DNA of 64,000 bases, from assembly GCA_020062665.1 (NCBI GenBank), contig JAGUVW010000045.1:1-64000 (forward strand), given 5' to 3'. Position 1 is the first letter of the stretch. Every line of letters starts with the position of its first letter. The position numbers were made by a program, and so were the translations under genes. This DNA is from Pseudomonadales bacterium. GTDB lineage: Bacteria > Pseudomonadota > Gammaproteobacteria > Pseudomonadales > Ketobacteraceae. Shown piece by piece: positions 1 to 9,225 of the stretch. The notes beneath the pieces are model-generated. The model made no database searches. It was given only the letters and a program-made list of their open reading frames with translations, and was not told where the DNA came from.

Positions 1-38
1 AAGCTCCTATTCAGGCGCTGGAAAACAGCGTTTCGTAA
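1..38 (+). CDS. possible C-terminal tail of an upstream gene
   Basis: An open frame enters from the left edge (codons from base 3) and ends at TAA 36-38, reading APIQALENSVS. It could be the end of a gene outside the window, such as the integrase that often accompanies KfrA-like genes, but eleven residues cannot identify it. The following bases to 195 are AT-rich with a small CCGCG/CGCGG hairpin near 58-73 and no gene. Confidence 0.2.
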   Translation, partial: APIQALENSVS

Positions 39-195
39 TGGCTGAGCCCGAGTTTACCGCGAAAAAACGCGGAACCGATGCGATAACACTTTATTACCCT
101 ATCTATAATTATCATGATTATTGCGCTTAGTCAGGATGTATTTTAGTATGTATATACATGGTATGTAATATATTATCTTAAAGGCGGAGACCGGT

Positions 196-1173
196 ATGTC
201 ACGTGCAGGCTTGAACAAGTTCAATGTGCAGCAGGCGCGGGACACATTGTTGGCGCGGGGTATCAACCCCTCGGTGGACGCGGTGCGCGTCGAGCTGGGC
301 AATACTGGCTCGAAAACCACAATCCACCGCTATCTGAAGGAGCTGGAAGCTGAAGATGCCACCCAACTGGGCGACGAAGCTTTACTGTCCAGCGCCCTGA
401 CGGACATGATTGCCCGTATGGCCGCCAAGCTGCGTGATGAAGCCCTGCAACGGGCCGATGAAGCTAACCGCGTCTGGCAGACCGAAAAAACACAGCTGGT
501 GGCGCAGCTCGGTGCCGCACAGGCCCGGCTCAAAGAGCTGGGTGCTGACAATGCTGCCCTTACGAGCCGCCTGGAACGCGAAAGCGTCGCGCACGACGAG
601 ACCAAAGACCGACTCCACCATGCGGAACTTCGGGCCGAACGCTGCGAGCAGCAAGTGAAAGGGTTGGAACAACAGCTCGACGAAAACCAGAAGCACCTGA
701 TATCGCTAGAAGAAAAGCATCGGAACGCACGGGACGCCTTGGAACACTTCCGCACCGCCGCCCAGGAGCAACGTCAACAGGAGCAATTACGCCACGACAC
801 CCAAGTCCAGCAGCTACAGGCTGAACTACGCAACCTCAATCAAACCCTGATCGTCAAACAGAGTGAACTCACCCAGCTCAACCGGGATAACGCCAGCCTG
901 GTCGGCGAAGTGGGCGAACACCGGAAACAGCTGAAGCAACTGGAAAGGAGTCTCGCTGAGAAAACGAAGCAAACGGAGCTCGCCAGTGAAACCAATGCAA
1001 AGCTCATTGCCGTGACCGAGGAAAAGAACGCGCTTGATTCTAAGCTTCAGTCGTTGTCACGGGCGCATGACGTTGAGATTGAAAAAGCCAGGGGGCTGGA
1101 ACTGAGTCTAGCCAAAACGCAGACAGAGCTGGATGTGAAAAATGGACTGCTTGAAAAGCTTTCCATCAGATAA
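196..1173 (+). CDS. KfrA-like DNA-binding coiled-coil protein
   Basis: This 325-residue protein has a KfrA-type N-terminal DNA-binding region at about residues 8-60 (KFNVQQARDTLLARGINPS, then GSKTTIHRYLKELE). From about residue 70 to the end it is one long, Glu/Gln/Leu-rich alpha-helical coiled coil. KfrA of IncP plasmids is an autoregulated, filament-forming DNA-binding protein that supports plasmid stability. Chromosomal and mobile-element relatives are common and often sit by tyrosine integrases. A GGAG box lies just upstream of the ATG. The AT-rich region before it (about 90-180) is a plausible promoter/operator. Its role here is inferred only from architecture. Confidence 0.7.
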   Translation: MSRAGLNKFNVQQARDTLLARGINPSVDAVRVELGNTGSKTTIHRYLKELEAEDATQLGDEALLSSALTDMIARMAAKLRDEALQRADEANRVWQTEKTQLVAQLGAAQARLKELGADNAALTSRLERESVAHDETKDRLHHAELRAERCEQQVKGLEQQLDENQKHLISLEEKHRNARDALEHFRTAAQEQRQQEQLRHDTQVQQLQAELRNLNQTLIVKQSELTQLNRDNASLVGEVGEHRKQLKQLERSLAEKTKQTELASETNAKLIAVTEEKNALDSKLQSLSRAHDVEIEKARGLELSLAKTQTELDVKNGLLEKLSIR

Positions 1174-1349
1174 ATCATCAGAATCAGACCTTCGCGCGTG
1201 CACTACTCACAGTCAAAAACCGGCCAATTGCGGACATTGGCGATTTGAACATCAACAGCTCCTAGGGGCGAAAAGCAGTCCTTCGCCCGAACACCCACGC
1301 ACTTTAAGCAAGATTGAAAGCGGACCTTCCTTCAAGATGCAAAATGTCG

Positions 1350-2789
1350 TTAAACATTGGCACCTGGATAGGGATTGAATAGCTGTACATTGATATCCGT
1401 ACTGATGACCGTTCCCGCCATGGGAAAAGCCCTTTGTGAGCAGTCCTGACGGGGGCACAACCGGCAGCCGGGGCCAATGCGATCTACGCTTTTATCGCAA
1501 GTAAGATTCAGTCCATCGGAATACACCAGACGATTGGCGTGTTGCACTTCACACCCCAAACCAATTGCAAAACGCTTTCCTATCGCATGAAACGCAGCAC
1601 CGCGCGATACCACCTGCAACGCAATGCAGAAATAGCGCTGCCCGTCGGGCATTTCGGCCACCTGCCGGACGATCCGGTCAGGATAGGCAAACGCTTCATG
1701 CACGTTCCACAACGGACAGGCGCCACCAGTTTTTGCAAAGTGAAAACTGGTCGCACTCTGACGCTTGGAAATGTTGCCGGCCTGATCCACCCGGACAAAA
1801 TAAAACGGAATACCTTCGTTGCCTTTGCGCTGCAATGTGCTCAGGCGGTGGCAAACCTGTTCGGTACTGACACCAAACATGGCTTCCAGCGTGTGTATGT
1901 CATAGCGGCAATGTTCTGCCGCCTGCAGAAAAGCCCGATACGGCATCAGTACGGCTCCAGCAAAATAGCTGGCCAATCCCGTCATCGTCAGTTTGAAAGC
2001 CTGCGCACTCAACGCGCCTTTGGAACATAAAGCCTCCATGTCATCCTGGTGTTTGAGTAACGCGATGGTAGTCGCCAGTTGAAAGGTTTTCTGATGTGAT
2101 CGTTGCTGGGCCGCAATTTTCAGTAGTTTGCGTTCTGGCAAATAGATTCGCAGGGAGTTACCCATTGCGCTGATGTCTTCAGTCACGACAGAAACATCAA
2201 AATGCGACTGCAGATAGTCCTCCATGGCAGTCATCTGGTTATCCAGATTCAACTGCAAGCGCTTGGCGAGATCTTCTGCTGCTCTGTCCAGCTCGTCGAT
2301 ATGATTGTTGTGACGAAAGAAGAAATCGCGCACTTCCTCGTGCGGCAGTGGCGCCAACTTGAATTCGTGTTGCTCGCCATAAAAGCGGGTCACCAGTTGT
2401 TGAAACTCTCCCTCCAGACGCTGAAAGCGGTCATACATCAGCGCAAATTGCTGCGCCAACACTGGCTGGGTTTCGACAAAATCCAGCACATCCTGCCGCC
2501 CCACCTTGGATACAAACAACGCATCCTGCTGAGCGTTCATCAGGTGCTGCACCAGTTGTCCGCCCTGCTCCTGCGCCAGCGCTGCAATGTCCAGCCCGAA
2601 CTTTTCCGTCAGCTTTACCAATACAGAGGCACTGACCGGCCGCTGGTTGTTCTCCAGCTGATTCAGGTAGCTGTGGGAAATACCTAGTTGCTGGGAGAAT
2701 GCGTTCTGGGCGAGGCTGTTCTGCTCGCGGATACGCCGTATATGAGCACCGATGAATAACTTTCGCGACATGATGCGCTGACCTTTCAA
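1350..2789 (-). CDS. XRE-family short-chain fatty acyl regulator (ScfR/RamB type)
   Basis: Residues about 8-70 form an XRE helix-turn-helix (IRRIREQNSLAQNAFSQQLG, then SHSYLNQLENNQRPV). The middle is an IrrE-like/DUF955-type region and the C-terminus is the Cys-rich short-chain fatty-acyl-CoA regulator domain (CRLCPRQDCSQRAFP). Full length (about 475 aa) matches the family, whose members sense acyl-CoA and control propionate or glyoxylate genes. It is divergent from acnD. The spacer carries TTTGCAA repeats and a second set lies before prpC, so it probably regulates both units and itself. Two starts are possible: ATG 2789 (MKGQRI) and ATG 2771 (MSRKLF). Each has an AAAGGT-like ribosome site, so the choice is open. 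Confidence 0.85.
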   Translation of the reverse strand: MKGQRIMSRKLFIGAHIRRIREQNSLAQNAFSQQLGISHSYLNQLENNQRPVSASVLVKLTEKFGLDIAALAQEQGGQLVQHLMNAQQDALFVSKVGRQDVLDFVETQPVLAQQFALMYDRFQRLEGEFQQLVTRFYGEQHEFKLAPLPHEEVRDFFFRHNNHIDELDRAAEDLAKRLQLNLDNQMTAMEDYLQSHFDVSVVTEDISAMGNSLRIYLPERKLLKIAAQQRSHQKTFQLATTIALLKHQDDMEALCSKGALSAQAFKLTMTGLASYFAGAVLMPYRAFLQAAEHCRYDIHTLEAMFGVSTEQVCHRLSTLQRKGNEGIPFYFVRVDQAGNISKRQSATSFHFAKTGGACPLWNVHEAFAYPDRIVRQVAEMPDGQRYFCIALQVVSRGAAFHAIGKRFAIGLGCEVQHANRLVYSDGLNLTCDKSVDRIGPGCRLCPRQDCSQRAFPMAGTVISTDINVQLFNPYPGANV

Positions 2790-2826
2790 TCTTACCTTTC
2801 AAGAGGTTAACTGCAGGCAAACCGTG

Positions 2827-2920
2827 ATTTGCAAATGTTTGCAAATTGACAAAACAAAAAGCAAATATATATGCAAATTCAATGATTTACCTTTGCCTAC
2901 CATTCGAGTTTGCAAAATAT
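2827..2920. promoter_or_regulatory. TTTGCAAA-type operator repeats, regulator/acnD spacer
   Basis: The divergent spacer contains ATTTGCAAATGTTTGCAAAT (2827-2846), then GCAAATATATATGCAAATT (2861-2879) and TTTGCAAAATATGCAG (from 2909). RamB/ScfR-family proteins are known to bind TTTGCAAA-like sites, and the same words recur before prpC. Confidence 0.65.
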
Positions 2921-3026
2921 GCAGCGATACTGCAAGCCGTTTGATTCCCTGTTTTGGCCAATCATTGGCCTCAATCCGTTTGCCGTAGGCAAAAACAAGC
3001 AACCTGTTGTAGCGGGCAAAACCACC

Positions 3027-5618
3027 ATGAATACTGACTATCGCAAAAAGCTGCCGGGCACCGATCTGGATTACTTCGATGCACGGGCGGCGGTGAACGC
3101 CATTCAACCTGGCGCCTGGGAAAAGCTGCCGTACACGTCCCGCATTCACGCGGAAAACCTGGTCCATCGCTGCGAACCCGAAGCCTTGGTGGATTCCCTC
3201 AAGCAGTTGATCGAATGCAAGACCGAACTGGATTTTCCCTGGTACCCGGCACGCGTGGTGTGCCACGACATTCTGGGGCAGACCGCGCTGGTGGATCTGG
3301 CGGGCCTTCGCGATGCGATCGCGGAAAAAGGCGGTGATCCTTCAAAAGTAAATCCGGTAGTACCTGTGCAATTAATTGTGGATCACTCACTCGCGGTGGA
3401 GCATCCCGGTTTCGAAGAAAATGCCTTTGAAAAAAATCGCGCGGTGGAAGATCGCCGCAACGAAGATCGCTTCCACTTCATCAACTGGACCAAGACCGCG
3501 TTCGACAACATGGACGTGATTCCCCCCGGCAACGGCATCATGCACCAGATCAATCTGGAAAAGATGTCGCCGGTGATTCAGGTGCGCAACGGCGTTGCAT
3601 TTCCCGACACTTGTGTAGGAACCGATTCCCATACACCGATGGTGGATGCGCTAGGCGTGATTTCTGTCGGCGTGGGTGGTCTGGAAGCCGAGAACGTAAT
3701 GCTGGGCAATCCGTCGATGATGCGTCTGCCGGATATTATTGGCGTGGAACTGACTGGCAAGCTGCAACCGGGCATCACCGGTACCGATCTGGTGCTGGAA
3801 CTGACCCAGTTTCTGCGCAAGGAACGCGTGGTGGGAGCTTATCTGGAATTTTACGGTGAAGGCGCTGACAGTTTGTCGGTAGGCGATCGCGCCACCATTG
3901 CCAATATGACGCCGGAATACGGCGCCACCGCCGGCATGTTCTTCATCGACGATCAAACGCTTGAATATCTGCGTCTGACCGGCCGCGAAGAAGTGCAGGT
4001 GAAACTGGTGGAGATCTACGCCAAGCAGGCGGGCCTGTGGGCGGACACACTGAAAAACGCCAAATATCCACGGGTGCTGACATTCGATCTGTCCACCGTG
4101 GGCCGTAATCTGGCTGGCCCGTCCAACCCGCACGCCCTGCTGCCGGTATCGGAACTGCAGAATCGCGGCATCGCTAAAGAGTGGAAAGAAGAAGCAGGCC
4201 TGATGCCTGACGGCGCTGTGATCATCGCCGCCATCACCAGCTGCACCAACACGTCCAATCCGCGCAACATCATCGGCGCGGGTTTGCTGGCGCGTAATGC
4301 CAACCGCCTGGGCCTGATTCGCAAGCCATGGGTAAAATCATCACTGGCGCCCGGCTCCAAAACCGTGAAGCTGTATCTGGAAGAAGCTGGCCTTCTGACG
4401 GAGCTGCAAAAACTGGGCTTCGACGTGGTAGCGTTTGCCTGCACCACCTGCAACGGCATGTCTGGTGCGTTGGACCCGAAAATCCAGCAGGAAGTGATCG
4501 AACGAGATTTGTATGCCACTGCAGTACTGTCCGGTAACCGCAACTTTGATGGCCGGATTCACCCGTATGCCAAACAGGCATTCCTGGCATCGCCGCCGCT
4601 GGTGGTCGCCTACGCCATCGCCGGCACTGTGCGTTTCGACATCGAGAAAGATGTGCTGGGTCACGACAAAGATGGCAATCCGATTCGTCTGATGGACATC
4701 TGGCCTTCCGATGCGGAAATCGATGCCATCGTGAAAGCCGCCGTGAAACCGGAACAATTCCGCAACGTCTATATTCCGATGTTCGAGCGTAACGGTGGTA
4801 ACGAACGCGCAGCGAGCCCGCTGTACGACTGGCGCCCGCAATCCACCTATATCCGCCGCCCGCCCTACTGGGAAGGCACCATGGCGGGCAAGCGCGCCAT
4901 GAAAGGCATGCGTCCGCTGGCGCTGCTGCCGGACAACATCACCACCGATCACCTGTCGCCATCGAATGCGATTCTGCCGGCATCGGCAGCGGGTGAATAC
5001 CTGGGCAAAATGGGTCTGCCGGAAGAGGATTACAACTCTTACGCTACTCACCGCGGCGATCACCTGACCGCGCAGCGCGCAACACTGGCCAACCCAAAAC
5101 TGTTCAACGAAATGGTGCTGGATGCCAACGGGAAAGTGAAACAAGGCTCGCTGGCTCGCGTGGAACCGGAAGGCCAGGTGATGCGCATGTGGGAAGCGAT
5201 CGAAACCTACATGAACCGCAAGCAGCCGCTGATCATCATCGCCGGTGCTGACTATGGCCAGGGTTCTTCCCGCGACTGGGCGGCCAAAGGCGTTGCGTTG
5301 GCCGGTGTGGAAGCGATTGTGGCGGAAGGCTTCGAGCGCATTCACCGCACCAACTTGATCGGCATGGGCGTAATGCCGCTGCAGTTCCACGAAGGCACCA
5401 CGCGCAAAACGCTGGAACTGGATGGCACTGAAATGTACGACGTGGAAGGTGAGCTATCACCGCGCACTACCTTGGCACTGGTGATCACCCGCAAGGATGG
5501 ATCAGTTCAGCGCGTGCCGGTATTGTGCCGCCTCGACACCGCAGAAGAAGTATCCGTGTACAACGCGGGCGGCATTCTGCAGAAATTCGCCAACGAACTG
5601 ATCGGCCAAGCCACCTAA
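3027..5618 (+). CDS. acnD: Fe/S-dependent 2-methylisocitrate dehydratase AcnD
   Basis: This is an aconitase-superfamily enzyme of the 2-methylcitrate cycle that dehydrates 2-methylcitrate to the 2-methylaconitate isomer used by PrpF. I place the start at ATG 3027 (MNTDYRKKLPG), where AcnD homologues begin, giving 863 aa; an earlier in-frame start at 2910 would run through operator sequence. Cluster cysteines are seen at C406 (ITSCTNTSNP) and at C472 and C475 (ACTTCNG). The swivel domain is complete at the C-terminus (GSSRDWAAKG). Only 13 nt separate it from prpF, the obligate partner in organisms that use AcnD instead of PrpD. Confidence 0.95.
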   Translation: MNTDYRKKLPGTDLDYFDARAAVNAIQPGAWEKLPYTSRIHAENLVHRCEPEALVDSLKQLIECKTELDFPWYPARVVCHDILGQTALVDLAGLRDAIAEKGGDPSKVNPVVPVQLIVDHSLAVEHPGFEENAFEKNRAVEDRRNEDRFHFINWTKTAFDNMDVIPPGNGIMHQINLEKMSPVIQVRNGVAFPDTCVGTDSHTPMVDALGVISVGVGGLEAENVMLGNPSMMRLPDIIGVELTGKLQPGITGTDLVLELTQFLRKERVVGAYLEFYGEGADSLSVGDRATIANMTPEYGATAGMFFIDDQTLEYLRLTGREEVQVKLVEIYAKQAGLWADTLKNAKYPRVLTFDLSTVGRNLAGPSNPHALLPVSELQNRGIAKEWKEEAGLMPDGAVIIAAITSCTNTSNPRNIIGAGLLARNANRLGLIRKPWVKSSLAPGSKTVKLYLEEAGLLTELQKLGFDVVAFACTTCNGMSGALDPKIQQEVIERDLYATAVLSGNRNFDGRIHPYAKQAFLASPPLVVAYAIAGTVRFDIEKDVLGHDKDGNPIRLMDIWPSDAEIDAIVKAAVKPEQFRNVYIPMFERNGGNERAASPLYDWRPQSTYIRRPPYWEGTMAGKRAMKGMRPLALLPDNITTDHLSPSNAILPASAAGEYLGKMGLPEEDYNSYATHRGDHLTAQRATLANPKLFNEMVLDANGKVKQGSLARVEPEGQVMRMWEAIETYMNRKQPLIIIAGADYGQGSSRDWAAKGVALAGVEAIVAEGFERIHRTNLIGMGVMPLQFHEGTTRKTLELDGTEMYDVEGELSPRTTLALVITRKDGSVQRVPVLCRLDTAEEVSVYNAGGILQKFANELIGQAT

Positions 5619-5631
5619 ACAGGAGCGAGCA

Positions 5632-6819
5632 ATGGCTTTTGCACCTCAAATCAAAATTCCCGCCACCTACATGCGTGGCGGCACCAGCAAGGGCGTGTTC
5701 TTCCGCCTGCAGGATTTGCCTGTCAGCTGTCAGCAGCCCGGTGAGGCCCGCGACAAACTGTTCATGCGTGTGATCGGTAGCCCTGATCCTTATGCAGCAC
5801 ATATCGACGGCATGGGTGGCGCCACGTCCAGCACCAGCAAGTGCGTGATTCTGTCGAAAAGTTCGCAGCCGGATCACGATGTGGATTATCTCTACGGTCA
5901 GGTGTCCATCGAGAAGGAGTTTGTCGACTGGAGCGGTAACTGCGGCAATCTGTCCACTGCAGCAGGAGCGTTTGCCATTCACGCAGGCCTGATCGATCCA
6001 GCCCGCGTTCCTCAGAACGGCATCTGCGTCGTGCGCATCTGGCAGGCCAACATCCAGAAAACCATCATCGCGCATGTGCCTGTCACCAACAGCCAGGTGC
6101 AAGAAACCGGCGATTTCGAGCTGGACGGTGTGATCTTTCCAGCCGCAGAAATTGTACTGGAATTCATCGATCCATCGGATGATAGCGAAGATGGAGGGAC
6201 ACTGTTCCCCACTGGCAATCTGGTGGACGATCTGGAAGTGCCCGGCATCGGCACGTTGAATGCCACTATGATCGCCGCCGGGATTCCCACCGTGTTCGTC
6301 AATGCAGAGGAAATCGGCTACACCGGCACCGAGCTGCGCGAGCACATCAACAACGACGCAAAAGCGCTGGAAAAGCTGGAACAGATTCGTATCGCCGGTG
6401 CATTGCGAATGGGCCTGATCAAAACGCCTGAAGAGGCACAGAAGCGTCAGCACACGCCGAAAATTGCGTTTGTTGCCAAGCCAAAAGATTACAAGGCAGC
6501 GAGTGGCAAAACCATCTCAGCCAGTGATGTGGATCTGCTGGTGCGTGCCCTGTCCATGGGCAAACTGCACCACGCCATGATGGGCACAGCCGCGGTGGCA
6601 ATCGGCACTGCAGCGGCAATTCCCGGCACGCTGGTGAATCTGGCGGCGGGCGGTGGTGAGCGCGAAGCGGTACGTTTCGGCCATCCGTCGGGCACGTTGC
6701 GGGTTGGCGCCCAGGCAAAACAGATAGAAGGCGAATGGGCTGTCACCAAGGCCATCATGAGCCGCAGCGCGCGGATTCTGATGGAAGGTGTGGTGCGCAT
6801 TCCTGGCGATGCCATCTGA
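5632..6819 (+). CDS. prpF: 2-methylaconitate cis-trans isomerase PrpF
   Basis: The 395-aa protein belongs to the PrpF/DapF-fold isomerase family and begins with the hallmark MRGGTSKGVFF at about residues 14-24. It converts the AcnD product to the 2-methyl-cis-aconitate isomer hydrated by aconitase. A strong ribosome site (AGGAGCGAGCA) precedes the ATG. Directly downstream of acnD and co-oriented with the next gene, it is clearly in the propionate operon. Confidence 0.95.
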   Translation: MAFAPQIKIPATYMRGGTSKGVFFRLQDLPVSCQQPGEARDKLFMRVIGSPDPYAAHIDGMGGATSSTSKCVILSKSSQPDHDVDYLYGQVSIEKEFVDWSGNCGNLSTAAGAFAIHAGLIDPARVPQNGICVVRIWQANIQKTIIAHVPVTNSQVQETGDFELDGVIFPAAEIVLEFIDPSDDSEDGGTLFPTGNLVDDLEVPGIGTLNATMIAAGIPTVFVNAEEIGYTGTELREHINNDAKALEKLEQIRIAGALRMGLIKTPEEAQKRQHTPKIAFVAKPKDYKAASGKTISASDVDLLVRALSMGKLHHAMMGTAAVAIGTAAAIPGTLVNLAAGGGEREAVRFGHPSGTLRVGAQAKQIEGEWAVTKAIMSRSARILMEGVVRIPGDAI

Positions 6820-6853
6820 TTTCAACATTCAACAAATTCGTAATGGAGTATTT

Positions 6854-7717
6854 ATGCCTACAGGAAAAACACTGAGATCACTGGTCAATGCCCGTCGCGC
6901 CACCCTGGTTCCCGGCGCTTTCAATGCGATGTCTGCGCGAGTTGTCGCCGATCTGGGTTTTGAAGCCATCTATATTACCGGTGCCGGTGTCACCAACATG
7001 CACATTGGTTTGCCTGACATGGGATTCATGGGGCTGGCGGAAATTGCTGAGCAAACGGGCCGCATTCGTGAAGTTGTCGAAGTGCCACTGATAGTCGATG
7101 CCGATACCGGTTTTGGCAACGCGCTGAACGTGCGCCACACCATCAGAACCTTGGAGCGTGCCGGCGCGGATTGCGTACAACTGGAAGACCAGGTCAGCCC
7201 GAAACGCTGCGGCCATTTCAATGGCAAAGCTGTCATCAGCACTGACGAAATGGTGGGCAAAATCAAAGCGGCAGTGGACGCTCGCCGTAGCGACGATCTG
7301 CTGATCATGGCTCGCACCGATGCCCGTCAGGTTGAAGGCTTTGAAGGTGCACTGGAGCGTGCCCAGCGTTATCAGGAAGCCGGCGCAGATATCCTGTTTG
7401 TGGAAGCACTGGAAAGCGCCGATGAAGTTCGCCGCCTGCCGCAGTTTCTGCAGGCACCGCTATTGATGAACATGGTGATCGGCGGCAAAACGCCAATCGC
7501 CACCGCCAGCGAACTGGCTGATTTTGGCTATGGAATTGTTCTGTATGCCAACGCCGCGTTGCAAGGTGCTGTCGCAGGTATGCAACGCGCTTTGACCGTA
7601 CTGCGAGATCAGCGTCACCTCAACGAAGATCCCACATTGGTGGCACCGTTCAAGGAACGTCAACGCTTGGTGGGCAAGGATCTGATCGACGAACTGGAAC
7701 AACGCTACAAAGGCTGA
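6854..7717 (+). CDS. isocitrate lyase/PEP mutase superfamily protein (PrpB paralogue)
   Basis: This 287-aa alpha/beta-barrel lyase has VDADTGFG (Mg2+ site), the catalytic loop KRCGH (here SPKRCGHFNGK) and MARTDAR. I chose ATG 6854 because TGGAG lies 5 nt upstream; an upstream in-frame start at 6788 would overlap prpF. It differs from the canonical prpB at 16334: it is shorter at both ends and has NMVIGGKTP where PrpB has NMTEFGKS. It could cleave 2-methylisocitrate, act on dimethylmalate-like substrates, or decarboxylate oxaloacetate. The superfamily is sure, the substrate is not. Confidence 0.8.
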   Translation: MPTGKTLRSLVNARRATLVPGAFNAMSARVVADLGFEAIYITGAGVTNMHIGLPDMGFMGLAEIAEQTGRIREVVEVPLIVDADTGFGNALNVRHTIRTLERAGADCVQLEDQVSPKRCGHFNGKAVISTDEMVGKIKAAVDARRSDDLLIMARTDARQVEGFEGALERAQRYQEAGADILFVEALESADEVRRLPQFLQAPLLMNMVIGGKTPIATASELADFGYGIVLYANAALQGAVAGMQRALTVLRDQRHLNEDPTLVAPFKERQRLVGKDLIDELEQRYKG

Positions 7718-7767
7718 TCAGTTTCTTACAATCCAATTTTTACTGGTTTGGATTAAACGCTTCCCAC

Positions 7768-7804
7768 AAAAAAGGCACGCAGCATTCGTTGCGTGCCTTT
7801 TTTG
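7768..7804 (+). terminator. rho-independent terminator after the acnD unit
   Basis: The perfect stem GGCACGC (7774-7780) / GCGTGCC (7791-7797) is flanked by an A-run and followed by a run of T. It separates the acnD-prpF-lyase unit from prpC. Confidence 0.9.
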
Positions 7805-7861
7805 TTTTCACGTTAAATCCCTGTTCTGTAAATGCTTGATTTCCCACTTTACGTTCGCCGG

Positions 7862-7955
7862 ATTTGCAAACATTTGCAACTTAGCAAACACTGCAAACCA
7901 TTCATTTGCACATCCAACCATTTACACCCACTGCGGGTATGAGTTTGCAAAATTC
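7862..7955. promoter_or_regulatory. TTTGCAA-type operator repeats upstream of prpC
   Basis: Sites include ATTTGCAAACATTTGCAAC (7862-7880), TGCAAACC (about 7892), ATTTGCA (about 7904) and GTTTGCAAAATTCGCAC (about 7943). They match the words in the regulator/acnD spacer, which suggests the same acyl-CoA-responsive regulator. Confidence 0.65.
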
Positions 7956-8032
7956 GCACTGAAACTGCCATTCATCGAAAGGCCGTCAGGCCATGACCCT
8001 GAAAATCCTGATTGTTGGCAGAGGAAAAATCC

Positions 8033-9187
8033 ATGAATGCGATCCCGCAAACGCAACCCAAACCAAAAAAATCTGTAGCGCTGTCGGGTGTTACTGCGGG
8101 CAATACTGCCCTGTGTACCGTCGGCAAATCCGGCAACGATTTGCACTATCGCGGCTACGACATTCTGGATCTGGCTGAAGCCTGTGAATTCGAGGAAGTG
8201 GCTCATTTGCTGGTTCACGGCAAATTGCCCAACAAAGCGGAACTGCAACAGTACAAAGCGCGCCTGAAAGAATTTCGCGGATTACCATCCGGCGTAAAAG
8301 CCGTTCTGGAGAGCCTGCCTGCCTCCAGTCACCCGATGGATGTGATGCGCAGTGGTGTGTCTACGCTCGGCTGCATTCTTCCCGAAAAAGATGATCACAA
8401 TCTTGCAGGCGCCCGCGAGATTGCCGATCGCTTGATGGCATCACTGGGTTCCATGCTGCTGTATTGGTATCACTTCAGCCACAATGGCCGCCGTATCGAA
8501 GTGGAAACCAATGATGAATCCATCGGTGCACACTTCCTGCATCTGCTCCATGGCCGCAAGCCGTCGGCACTGTGGGAGCGGGCCATGCACACATCCCTGA
8601 TCCTGTACGCCGAGCACGAGTTCAATGCGTCCACTTTTACGGGTCGCGTGATTGCCGGTACAGGTTCCGATGTGTATTCCGCTGTCACCGGTGCTATCGG
8701 CGCACTGCGCGGCCCCAAACACGGTGGCGCCAATGAAGTGGCATTCGATATTCAGCAACGCTATGACAATCCCGATGAAGCCGAAGCCGATATTCGCCGC
8801 CGGGTTGAAAACAAGGAAGTGATCATTGGTTTTGGCCACCCTGTTTATACCGTCAGCGATCCACGCAACACCGTCATCAAGAATGTTGCCCTGGAACTAT
8901 CCAAGGACAACGGCTCCACCAAGATGTTCGACATCGCTGCGCGGTTGGAAAACGTCATGTGGGACAGCAAGAAAATGTTCCCCAACCTGGACTGGTTCTC
9001 GGCGGTTTCTTATAACGCCATGCGCGTACCCACTGCCATGTTCACGCCACTATTCGTGATTGCACGCACCTCGGGCTGGGCTGCTCACATTATCGAACAA
9101 CGCATCGATAATAAAATCATTCGTCCGTCGGCCAATTATACGGGGCCTGAAGATCGCGTATTCGTTTCTATCGATCAGCGTTCCTGA
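8033..9187 (+). CDS. prpC: 2-methylcitrate synthase PrpC
   Basis: The 384-aa protein is a citrate-synthase-fold enzyme condensing propionyl-CoA with oxaloacetate, the entry step of the methylcitrate cycle. It has [20 protein letters not shown] at the N-terminus, active-site His regions ([18 protein letters not shown]) and the C-terminal Arg region. The start is ATG 8033 (MNAIPQ) with GAGGAAA upstream; an in-frame codon at 8012 has no such site. It has its own promoter region with operator repeats and is followed 38 nt later by pyruvate carboxylase. Confidence 0.95.
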   Translation: MNAIPQTQPKPKKSVALSGVTAGNTALCTVGKSGNDLHYRGYDILDLAEACEFEEVAHLLVHGKLPNKAELQQYKARLKEFRGLPSGVKAVLESLPASSHPMDVMRSGVSTLGCILPEKDDHNLAGAREIADRLMASLGSMLLYWYHFSHNGRRIEVETNDESIGAHFLHLLHGRKPSALWERAMHTSLILYAEHEFNASTFTGRVIAGTGSDVYSAVTGAIGALRGPKHGGANEVAFDIQQRYDNPDEAEADIRRRVENKEVIIGFGHPVYTVSDPRNTVIKNVALELSKDNGSTKMFDIAARLENVMWDSKKMFPNLDWFSAVSYNAMRVPTAMFTPLFVIARTSGWAAHIIEQRIDNKIIRPSANYTGPEDRVFVSIDQRS

Positions 9188-9225
9188 TCCTGTGATCTTG
9201 GCCTGAAACTGTTGAGTGGTAATCG

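Noticed and set aside
2910-3026. 39-residue N-terminal extension of AcnD
   Set aside because: The extension covers operator repeats and is absent in AcnD homologues; ATG 3027 is the family start.
4341-5390. 349-aa frame antisense to acnD
   Set aside because: A His/Arg/Gln-rich shadow typical of antisense frames in GC-rich genes.
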